From Basidiobolus heterosporus B8920 (lineage: Eukaryota > Basidiobolomycota > Basidiobolomycetes > Basidiobolales > Basidiobolaceae), in the NCBI GenBank assembly GCA_000697455.1, contig JNET01034088.1, positions 1 through 15,235 on the forward strand: a DNA stretch of 15,235 bases, read 5' to 3'. Shown piece after piece: positions 8,467-15,235 of this stretch. The notes beneath the pieces are model-generated. The model did no database searches. It saw only the letters and a program-made list of their open reading frames with translations, and was not told the DNA's origin. The position numbers and the translations under genes were made by a program. The stretch's first letter is position 1. Every line of letters begins with the position of its first letter.

Positions 8467-9032
8467 TGTGGTGGGCTTGCGTAAAGAAGTTTAGGTGGCT
8501 GTTGTAGTAGGAACAAGAGTTAGGAAGACTAGTGACCTCACAAACGAGGGTTATGGAACTAGGGGTAAGATCAGCACGAATTGAGAAAATCAAGAATTGA
8601 CATGTAGATATATCAATTAATCATATGAATTTTATTAATTATACCTATTTTGATGATTATTCTAAAGAAGTTATAGGACTTGCTTGAAGTGTAAGCATTA
8701 ATTCAAAGTGGAGTCAGCGGCAGGCCTCTAGTAGATAAATTAGGAGGAACCTTTTGTAATCTCGGCCTAGGAAGTATCTGAGTTATGGGGATGCCTGCGA
8801 CCATACCGCACATTTATACATAGATGAGCTGATTAGATGATTCCCCATCTATTCCGGTACAGGACAACAATGGAAGCGAAGTATTCTTTGACGGGGCAAA
8901 TAAGGCCAAGCAAGAGAAAGAGGGAGTGAAAAAGGGTAGATGATGAACCCAGAGGGATAGAGCAAAAAAAGTGTTAGTAGTTCTGATCCGATGTCCAAGT
9001 TCTGGAATAGAGCGGCAATACCAGAATACATA

Positions 9033-9048
9033 ACATCGTTACATCGTT
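9033..9048. repeat. 8-bp tandem duplication (ACATCGTT x2)
   Basis: Two exact adjacent copies of ACATCGTT. This is probably replication slippage, with no known role. Confidence 0.6.
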
Positions 9049-9533
9049 GTACAATGAAGCTGGGAAATATTGGTTAATTTTGAAATCTCCGTACATCCTC
9101 TGATAGGTGCTTCCAAATGAGTACCCTGCGCTGGAATCTTTGGTTGTGGTTTCTGGTTGCCATGTCTGGTTCTGCCGTACTATGGAATTCGGCTCGTGAT
9201 AATCATTTCGTTGTATTGCCTTTCTTGACTCTTCATTTACTGGGGATTTTTGGACGAGATGTGGGAGGATTGATGGTCAGAATGGTCATACTGACTGTCG
9301 GATAACTAACCTCATCCTGATTATCCGTTTTTTAAAAGTGCACATGTGTAGAAAGCAAGGTTTCAAATCTATTACATGTGATCATCTGATCTATTGCGCC
9401 CCTACGTCCAACACTCATCAGCACAAGATGTGTACAAATAAGCTAATACCCAATGATGCAGCTCACAATAACCGAGTCACAAGATTCGTGAATCTCACCG
9501 TTTTCTCAAATAGGAATTCCGGCTGAGTATCAC

Positions 9534-9547
9534 TCATAGCTCATAGC
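9534..9547. repeat. 7-bp tandem duplication (TCATAGC x2)
   Basis: Two exact adjacent copies of TCATAGC followed by a partial third (TCA), about 100 nt upstream of the F-box gene start. Confidence 0.6.
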
Positions 9548-9593
9548 TCACCTAATGGCTCCTTATTGTGGAGTGACCGTTGATGCGCATACA

Positions 9594-9599
9594 TATAAG
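9594..9599 (+). promoter_or_regulatory. TATA-like element of the F-box gene
   Basis: TATAAG lies 49 nt upstream of the ATG at 9649, and no closer alternative is visible. Confidence 0.4.
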
Positions 9600-9648
9600 A
9601 TCTCTTTGAGCGCCCTCCCCCTCATTTGTTAGAAACAATCCGGTTAAC

Positions 9649-11160
9649 ATGAATAAGCTTCCAATTGAAGTACTTCACGAAATCATAGGTTGGCTAGATA
9701 AATCGCAAGATGTGGCCACCTGCTGTCTTGTCAACAAAACCTGGACAAAAGTTGCTACTCCATGTCTATGGTATAAGCCCGTGCTTCATGATAACAAGTC
9801 ATTTGAACTTTTTCTAGACATCGTGAAGCATCCTGAGCTCAGTTGTGAGTTTTTATATTTAGTTAACCTGGTATTAAGAAGCAACTACAACAGGTATACT
9901 TACGTATTCTGTTTTCTAGGGAGTAAATTGCGTCATGTCCAAGAATTAGCACTGAAGCAGGAATTCCTTGAAGTCCTAATAGCAAAGAAACTTTTCACTG
10001 AATTCGTCAACCTGAAAGTGTTTGGGTCAAAGGAATATAACTGGTTATTACACGCCGAGGAGCATGATTTGTACTTTCCAGTTTTGAGAGAAGCTCGTAA
10101 CTATGTCATGAACTTTACTTCTTGGGATATCTTTCGTTTGGGGTGTTTTTTACACAAATCTCCTCTGCTTAAATCTCTCTCGTTGGAGCTTTCAGGTCTT
10201 CCTTTCGGGTTTTTGGTGCCTGGTATTCCACGGACAAAACAGTTGAATGCACTTTTCATTCGTTGGAACACAGAAGAAAGCGGACCTCGATTAATCGATG
10301 CGAGTGAGGAAGAGAGAATGATCCGCATAGAAGGACTAATTCAAAATGTATGGGAAAATCTATGCTCAAACCTTCAAGAGTTCTCGTTAGAATTTACTGA
10401 TGATTCTCAAAATCCGGAAATTCCCATCACCTTTACCAGTATGCCCTGGACCGATTTGACCTATTTTAAGCTCGATAGAGTAGGGCTCACTTCCCAAGCC
10501 TTTTCAAATCTAGCCAATACCCTTTCCCCTACATTGACGTCGTTGAAGCTTTCTTGGTTTACTCCACATGAGATAGTCCCTAATATCAATTCTTTCTACC
10601 GACTTTTGGCTGCTTGTGGGGAGAATCTCATATCACTCCAGTTGGAGAATAATCTTTTGCCAGCTGGATTGGGTGACCTAATCAGCCAAGCCTGTCCAAA
10701 ACTCCGTAGGCTCATTATCAATGCGGTCAACTTTGACGATACTTCACTCCTTAAGATTGTCAACCGTTTAGGCGCACAATTGGAATATGTCGAAGTGAGC
10801 AGTAGCTTGCTCGAAGCTCCTTCACTTGGCAGAATCTTTGAAATCAGCAAGCCACAGGCATTGAAGATTCACCGACAACAAGAGACCTCAATACCTATTT
10901 TCACGTCTACTCGGAAAGAGTTCTTCTACAACTTAAAAGAGATCAACTTGCTAGGATACGAAATTCAAAATAATTTCTTAGAGGGCCTACGGGACCACAC
11001 TAACGGATTACGCAAATTTACCTTTGATGTTCATCAAAACATGAACTTCGTCTTGGTGAAGTCCGTATGCTCCGAGTTGCAAAGACGGTCTGGTTACTTC
11101 TTCCAACCAATATCAAAACCTTCACAAAGATTTTTATCTTACAAGAGATATGACAGCTAA
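9649..11160 (+). CDS. F-box protein with leucine-rich-repeat-like C-terminal region
   Basis: The protein has 503 residues in one open frame. Residues 3-45 form an F-box: LPIEVLHEIIGWLD, then CCLVNKTWTKVATPCLWYKP, including the conserved LP at the start and the W-L-W end. Such proteins normally bind Skp1 and deliver substrates to an SCF ubiquitin ligase. The remainder has repeated leucine-spaced segments (for example LTSLKLSW, LISLQLENNLL, LRRLIINAVNFDDTSLL) that resemble irregular leucine-rich repeats and would form the substrate-binding part. The target is unknown. An internal 75-nt stretch from GTGAGT (codons near residue 66) to TTTTCTAG has intron-like ends and a length divisible by three. 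The protein therefore reads either 503 residues unspliced or 478 spliced. I favour unspliced coding because the segment reads like a plausible strand-helix unit. It is a single copy in the window, divergent from VMA8. Confidence 0.85.
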   Translation: MNKLPIEVLHEIIGWLDKSQDVATCCLVNKTWTKVATPCLWYKPVLHDNKSFELFLDIVKHPELSCEFLYLVNLVLRSNYNRYTYVFCFLGSKLRHVQELALKQEFLEVLIAKKLFTEFVNLKVFGSKEYNWLLHAEEHDLYFPVLREARNYVMNFTSWDIFRLGCFLHKSPLLKSLSLELSGLPFGFLVPGIPRTKQLNALFIRWNTEESGPRLIDASEEERMIRIEGLIQNVWENLCSNLQEFSLEFTDDSQNPEIPITFTSMPWTDLTYFKLDRVGLTSQAFSNLANTLSPTLTSLKLSWFTPHEIVPNINSFYRLLAACGENLISLQLENNLLPAGLGDLISQACPKLRRLIINAVNFDDTSLLKIVNRLGAQLEYVEVSSSLLEAPSLGRIFEISKPQALKIHRQQETSIPIFTSTRKEFFYNLKEINLLGYEIQNNFLEGLRDHTNGLRKFTFDVHQNMNFVLVKSVCSELQRRSGYFFQPISKPSQRFLSYKRYDS

Positions 11161-11303
11161 ACACAGATCAATCGCTTTGTTTTGTACATATACTTATCAC
11201 ATCTTATTTACTTCATTGTATTTATTAAGCAAGCATGCACTAATTCAATCTTCATTTGCATCTGATAAATCTACTTACATATATGTGTTATACTTGGCCC
11301 ACT

Positions 11304-11801
11304 CTACGTCTTAGTTTTAACTACGATGGGGACTATTCAGAGGAAGATCAATTTAGTGATGATGAGTTTTTGGAATGAAAGGGATGTGCTTTACCTATGA
11401 TAATAACCAAGAGAATGATTGTAATAACCGCAATCAACAGACGTAGCTTCATATCTCTCCACCACATCCGCTTTCGAACTTTATTGGCACCTTTCTTGAA
11501 CTGAAGTGCACCTTGCTCAAGATCCTCTGAGAGCAACACGTTAGCAGTTGGATGTACAAATGACTGTTTGAAGCGATCATACCTGTTTTGCTATTCAACA
11601 CATCAAGCTTCTCCCCTCTGTCCATGACTCTTTCGATATTATCCTGCATGATGCCTACTACTTCATCTACCTGGCTTTTTATCTGTGCCGTTTTATTCAG
11701 CTCAGTAGTATCTTTGCGTGGATTTGGATATGACCTGAACGATGAGAATCTGTGTCAAGGTTGAACAAATGCGTAGAGACATCAACGATGGTCACTTACA
11801 T
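11304..11801 (-). CDS. R-SNARE, synaptobrevin/VAMP family (Snc-like)
   Basis: This tail-anchored vesicle SNARE of 104 residues should drive fusion of secretory vesicles with the plasma membrane or endosomes. Exons are 11800-11801 (only the AT of the start codon), 11583-11734, 11395-11526 and 11304-11332, with introns of 65, 56 and 62 nt. The SNARE motif spans about residues 16-76. It contains QVDEVVGIMQDNIERVMDRGEKLDVL, with the zero-layer arginine at 40, then the basic KKGANKVRKRMWWRDMK juxtamembrane block typical of fungal Snc proteins. One membrane helix follows at about 79-100, with a short VPIVVKTKT tail. The N-terminus before the motif is short, as in Snc1/Snc2. The start is inferred: GTAAGT follows AT, and the acceptor supplies G, forming ATG-TCA-TAT. 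Identification of the family is secure, and the first exon is probable. Confidence 0.9.
11735..11799 (-). other. Intron splitting the SNARE start codon (AT|G)
   Basis: This 65-nt intron (GTAAGT...TTCAG) falls between the second and third bases of the initiation codon. If it is retained, the RNA reads ATG-TAA, so only spliced transcripts can begin translation here. Confidence 0.65.
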
Positions 11802-12154
11802 GTTATTTGGTATGAGTCTCAAAGATACCTGACTAAGGTAATGGACGATACTAGGAAATAAATTAGTGATATCTGATATCTTCGTGCTTGACAATATTTA
11901 TATGTCATAGTATTAACCCGATACACTCAGTAAGGGAGTCGCATGTGAATAAGCGCACAAACGTGCATAATACCTTTTCTACATATCTCCTCCAACTAGC
12001 ATCATTTCGTAGGCAGATCAGAGAAATTCCCCCTGTTGTCAGCAAGGAACATTTCTTTGACTAACTTTTCATCATCAACTGGGCATGTGCTTACATGACT
12101 TAACAAACACTGGTTACAACCTTAGCTTATTTTAATAGTTATATCCATCATTTA
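11802..12154. other. Intergenic: SNARE promoter and FOL3 3' end
   Basis: This is 353 bp of AT-rich sequence between two minus-strand genes. I see no ORF, RNA gene or strong motif in it. Confidence 0.5.
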
Positions 12155-13423
12155 CTAAAGTTCGATTTCTCTGGCCCGAAAGAAGTCCGCAGCCAGATAC
12201 AGTGAGCCACACATAACTACCAACGCATACTTCGCAGTGTCAACACTGTCCAAAGCGAGTGTAATATCATTGAAGGTGTGAGTGGATACTGAGCAATTTC
12301 TCAGGGATTCTTCAATATCTTTGGGTGGGATGCAAGTGATCCAAGGCATGTTCTCTGGCTGAGAAAACGGTACACAATACACTGAATCTCCAGGTCTCAG
12401 CAGATAAGAAAAGATCTCCTTCAGGTTTTTACCTTTGGTAGCACCAAAGATCCACTGAATAGGAGTGTCCGATGCTAAGTGATTGGTCACGAGATAGCTC
12501 TGAACGTATTCACGAAGGGCTTTAGCAGCAGGCGGATTGTGTGCCCCATCTAATAGGATCTTCCCCGCTTTAGTTTTGCTTTCAACCCAATCCAATCTCG
12601 CTGGCCATCTGACGTTTTTCATTCCGGCGATGATATTTTCGTCAGTGATATGGGCTCCTAGTCTTCTCAAACATAGCAAAGTATGCACCGCTACTGAGGA
12701 GTTCTCCAACTGGATATCCCCCAAGAGTGAGATTGGATATTGAATTGATCGCCTTTCTCCCGACACAGTAATATATTCAATTTCTCCAAAGCCCTGATCG
12801 ACTCTTCTAGCTGGTCTGGCAATGATCACTTCGCTTGAAAGTTCTTTGGCTCGTTTATCAATTACCTCCACGACAGTCGGCTCCGTTTGTTCGCAAACGA
12901 TTGCTGGACAATTCGGCTTTAGTATCCCAGCCTTTTGAAAAGCGATTTCTTCTATGGTATTCCCCAGTATACCTATATGGTCTAAACCTATTTGAGTGAT
13001 AACTGCCACTTCTGTATTGTCGACCACATTGGTGGCATCCAACAAACCGCCACAGCCTACTTCAATAATGGCATAGTCAACTGAGTATTTCTTGAACAAA
13101 TAGAACATGGTTGCTGTTAGCATTTCAAACTGAGTAGCCTTGAGTCCAGCTTTCTTTTCGAGAGCTCGTATGAATTCCAGTGTACTCTCATATTCTCCTT
13201 TAGATATTGCTTTACCATTTACTCGTATAGAGTCTCTAGGTTCAAGTAGATGAGGTGAGTTAAATCTACCAGTTGTATACCCTGATTCTAGCAAAACACC
13301 CTCAAGATATGCCGTGACAGAACCTTTTCCGTTGGTACCAGCGACGTGGATCACTTTGAGGGAAGTTTGAGGTGAACCCAAGTGCTCTAATAAAGCCTCT
13401 ATGCGCTCTAAGCCCAACTCCAT
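12155..13423 (-). CDS. FOL3: Dihydrofolate synthase (Fol3-type)
   Basis: This enzyme joins L-glutamate to 7,8-dihydropteroate using ATP, making dihydrofolate in the de novo folate pathway (EC 6.3.2.12). The 422-residue single-exon protein matches the length of yeast Fol3. Its opening, ELGLERIEALLEHLGSPQ, and its end, PENMPW (356-361) and VVMCGSLYL, are Fol3 hallmarks that separate it from the longer folylpolyglutamate synthases. Mur-ligase features are the P-loop GTNGKGS (29-35), SPHL (56-59), Glu121 in EVGCGG, His149 in LDH, the lysine of QKAGI (164), WPARL (273-277) and DGAHNP (292-297). One deviation is GGLLDATN where GGRLDATN is usual, so a commonly conserved arginine is leucine. The start at 13423 aligns with the family N-terminus. 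A short upstream ORF lies 24 nt before it. It is intron-free, unlike most neighbours. Confidence 0.95.
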   Translation of the reverse strand: MELGLERIEALLEHLGSPQTSLKVIHVAGTNGKGSVTAYLEGVLLESGYTTGRFNSPHLLEPRDSIRVNGKAISKGEYESTLEFIRALEKKAGLKATQFEMLTATMFYLFKKYSVDYAIIEVGCGGLLDATNVVDNTEVAVITQIGLDHIGILGNTIEEIAFQKAGILKPNCPAIVCEQTEPTVVEVIDKRAKELSSEVIIARPARRVDQGFGEIEYITVSGERRSIQYPISLLGDIQLENSSVAVHTLLCLRRLGAHITDENIIAGMKNVRWPARLDWVESKTKAGKILLDGAHNPPAAKALREYVQSYLVTNHLASDTPIQWIFGATKGKNLKEIFSYLLRPGDSVYCVPFSQPENMPWITCIPPKDIEESLRNCSVSTHTFNDITLALDSVDTAKYALVVMCGSLYLAADFFRAREIEL

Positions 13424-13447
13424 GAAACAAAAAATTGGATTCCAAAG

Positions 13448-13474
13448 TCAAGGAAAATGGTTATTCAGTACCAT
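13448..13474 (-). promoter_or_regulatory. Short upstream ORF before FOL3
   Basis: The minus strand reads ATG then seven codons and TGA (peptide MVLNNHFP), ending 24 nt before the FOL3 ATG and in the same frame. The context has A at -3 and G at +4, favourable for initiation. It matters only if the transcript starts upstream of 13474, which the sequence alone does not show. Confidence 0.4.
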
Positions 13475-13580
13475 AATGTTACCAATCGCTAGATTTACAA
13501 TAATTCACTCTAGATTGATTGATTAAAAAAGATCAGGGGTTTCCCATCTCTTTGGACTTTATTAGAATGAGAGATCGATG

Positions 13581-13600
13581 GAGGTGATTTGAGGTGATTT
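13581..13600. repeat. 10-bp tandem duplication (GAGGTGATTT x2)
   Basis: Two exact adjacent copies lie just downstream of the SEC10 stop, probably in its 3' UTR. Confidence 0.7.
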
Positions 13601-13737
13601 CAGTAAAGCGTTTCCGTTCAAAGTAATCTCTATGACGCGAAGAGAAGGGGCAGAACCATTAGCGACTATAGCAACCAAAAGGATGATTTGAAATGAGGGT
13701 AAAATAGAGTGCACAGAAGTATATATCGGCCAGAAAT

Positions 13738-15235
13738 TCACCCATTGATGGACATGGCTCGGATGTCTTTATCCAAAGAGCTCCATCCTGTAGTTACTGG
13801 TGGAGCATAAATGCCTAGGAGTTTAGGGATCTGGGATGAGCGGTAATCCTCTCGCATCTGTATATAGGGAACCAAGTCATACAGTGGAATGTCTTGAAGG
13901 AAAGTGTCTTCTTCCAGTAAGCTTTTCAGTATTTCGCTCCTTACTAAGAACAAGTTGCCCAAGTGATGTAGCATCTCAAAAAGATCGTTCAGCTCTTTCT
14001 GTCTGAACATGGCAATGGCTTCTTGGTATTTGGAGATATCTTTGGACACCACCAATCCGCCCAGGGCGTTGACCGTGAATTTCTTGAAATGCGCCAACAA
14101 AAGGCTGTAGAAATTCACCCCCACTTCTATAAGAAACATCTCCAGGTTATGACCATCAAGAGTCCGGTTAGCCACAACGCAAGTCCGTTTCAAGAACTCT
14201 ACACACTGTGTACACGGCTGTGTAGCCATTCCAATGATCTCTATATCGTCGTCACGCAAACGGAAATCGTTCTTCTTCTGGCGAGATAGGAGTGTGCTCA
14301 ACCAAGCCCCGATCACATCGATGGTTTTTTGGATGATATCATTCAATTTGCTTTCCAACGAGGTCATGAAGCTATTTTTGTATGTAATCGCATCTCGGTA
14401 GATCGACGCGGATGAAGTGAGCAATGGCATCTAAAACAATCGCTGTGAATCTCCGTTTTTGTATCAATGACAGGATTGTTCTTACCACGATGGTTTGGAA
14501 ATGATTCTGGATTAAATGGATCAAGCTACTAGCCAACTGTAATGCCTCCAGCCACTTGAGATCAGGCTCGCTCTTGGAGTCAACGGACTGAAGGTCATCG
14601 AGGGTTCTAGCATATAAACACTGGTTAGATTTTCGTTGTTGATGGCTGCGTCATGAAGCCCCTTACGCATCCAAAGCAATCTCAATGTAGTTCTTGCCCA
14701 GACTCTCCACTAGGATCGAGAATAACTCAGTCACATTCTTGGGCCTGTTGAGAAAAGTGCTGTGAATAGAACGCTCATTATGGAAGCAGAATACTGCATC
14801 GCTTACAAATCCTCTGAGCTACTGAGCTCAATGCATCTTTCAATGGCCTCCGTATGAATACTTAAGAGCTCAAGAGCAGAGTCCACTGACAGGATTCCGT
14901 GCTCTTCGGGGGGTATTTGAACACTATTCCCTACTGAAGTGGCTGCTTTAGCCAAGAGTCTGGCTGTCCCGCTGGAGATGGACCGACGACTTCCACTTCG
15001 ACCGAATACTGAGCGACTTTTTGTTAATGCTGGCCTTTGTATCTAGAATGATTTGGAAAAATTAGCTAGTGAAACATCTAAGAAACAGTACAGGAATCCA
15101 ATACGTGATAGGTGGTAAATTGGCTAAGAATATCTTTGAACGTGTCAGTGATTGTTTTCTTCTCAATGCCAATATAAGCGTCATTCTCGGAGTATGGAAT
15201 AAACAGGTCATCCATGCATCGATCCAATGTTACAG
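13738..15235 (-). CDS. SEC10: Exocyst complex subunit Sec10, C-terminal part (5' end beyond window)
   Basis: Sec10 is one of the eight exocyst subunits, which tether secretory vesicles to the plasma membrane before SNARE fusion. Five exons cover the last 418 residues: 15105-15235 (continuing past the edge), 14807-15042, 14667-14744, 14486-14606 and 13738-14430. The introns are 62, 62, 60 and 55 nt, and every junction keeps frame. The first visible block, LDRCMDDLFIPYSENDAYIGIEKK, is the conserved central Sec10 region. The last exon carries the helical C-terminal segment with FLKRTCVVANRT, EMFLIEVGVNFYSLLLAHFKKF and DISKYQEAI. A basic Ser/Arg-rich insert (TKSRSVFGRSGSRRS) follows the first intron and is probably a flexible loop. 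Typical fungal Sec10 is 800-900 residues, so roughly half is missing to the right. The apparent ATG at 14430 is internal, directly after a splice acceptor. Confidence 0.9.

Larger units (their letters stand above)
8467..9648. other. Large divergent intergenic region (VMA8 / F-box gene)
   Basis: At about 1.18 kb this is the longest stretch without a supported gene. Open frames of 60-62 codons occur at 8849-9031 (minus), 9117-9305 (plus) and 9338-9526 (plus). None shows a recognisable family, a clear promoter or convincing composition. Small tandem duplications occur at 9033-9048 (8 bp twice) and 9534-9547 (7 bp twice). A TATA-like element for the F-box gene lies at 9594-9599. I found no tRNA-like cloverleaf or B-box. 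Confidence 0.5.
13424..13737. other. Intergenic: FOL3 promoter and SEC10 3' end
   Basis: This 314 bp region holds the short upstream ORF and an exact 10-bp tandem repeat (13581-13600). There is no other gene signal. No TATA box is obvious for FOL3, consistent with a housekeeping promoter. Confidence 0.5.

Noticed and set aside
9117-9305. 62-codon plus-strand open frame with a hydrophobic N-terminal run
   Set aside because: No recognisable family, no clear promoter, T/G-rich composition that yields Leu/Val/Trp by default. Mentioned only as part of the intergenic gap.
9350-9385. Possible tRNA B-box-like GGTTTCAAATCT
   Set aside because: It has an extra base relative to the consensus, and no A-box or cloverleaf pairing was found around it.
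9338-9526. 62-codon plus-strand open frame with several Cys and His
   Set aside because: The Cys/His spacing does not match any zinc-finger pattern, and there is no supporting signal.
1-15235. Transposons, virus-like elements, CRISPR arrays, biosynthetic cluster
   Set aside because: No terminal repeats, transposase or polymerase motifs, repeat-spacer arrays or clustered pathway enzymes were seen; the gene content is ordinary fungal housekeeping plus one hydrophobin.

Overview
The window looks like compact nuclear DNA of a basidiomycete fungus. The evidence is short spliceosomal introns (about 53-110 nt, many with CTAAY-type branch sites), close gene spacing, and a secreted class I hydrophobin with the basidiomycete cysteine spacing. 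The AT-leaning composition, small intergenic gaps and hydrophobin would fit a Wallemia-like lineage, but that placement is a guess. I saw no mobile element, virus-like element, CRISPR array, tRNA or rRNA.

Layout, left to right. A proline-rich unknown protein (minus, cut by the left edge) is divergent from a class I hydrophobin (plus). A GSK-3 family kinase (minus, 6 exons) converges on the hydrophobin. Next come a small Spo12-like protein (minus), an asparagine synthetase domain protein of the ASNSD1 type (minus, 12 exons) and V-ATPase subunit D (minus, 3 exons). After the largest gap (about 1.2 kb) there is an F-box/leucine-rich-repeat-like protein (plus). It is followed by an R-SNARE of the synaptobrevin/Snc type (minus, 4 exons), dihydrofolate synthase FOL3 (minus, one exon) and the C-terminal half of exocyst subunit Sec10 (minus, cut by the right edge).

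Most genes are conserved housekeeping or cell-biology genes with no operon-like logic. Two of them act in the same late secretory step: Sec10 tethers exocytic vesicles and the Snc-type SNARE fuses them. They are separated only by FOL3, and the proximity is probably coincidental. Spo12-like and GSK-3 are both cell-cycle or signalling regulators.

The main points of interest are as follows. The GSK-3 first exon appears to lack one base. The ASNSD1-like gene seems to use a GC-AG intron. The SNARE start codon is split by an intron, so the unspliced RNA reads ATG-TAA. A forkhead-type motif lies just upstream of the Spo12-like gene. FOL3 has a short upstream ORF in good context. The F-box gene contains a 75-nt segment that could be an in-frame intron. 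All exon models were built by eye from splice signals, reading-frame continuity and family conservation; none is backed by transcript data.
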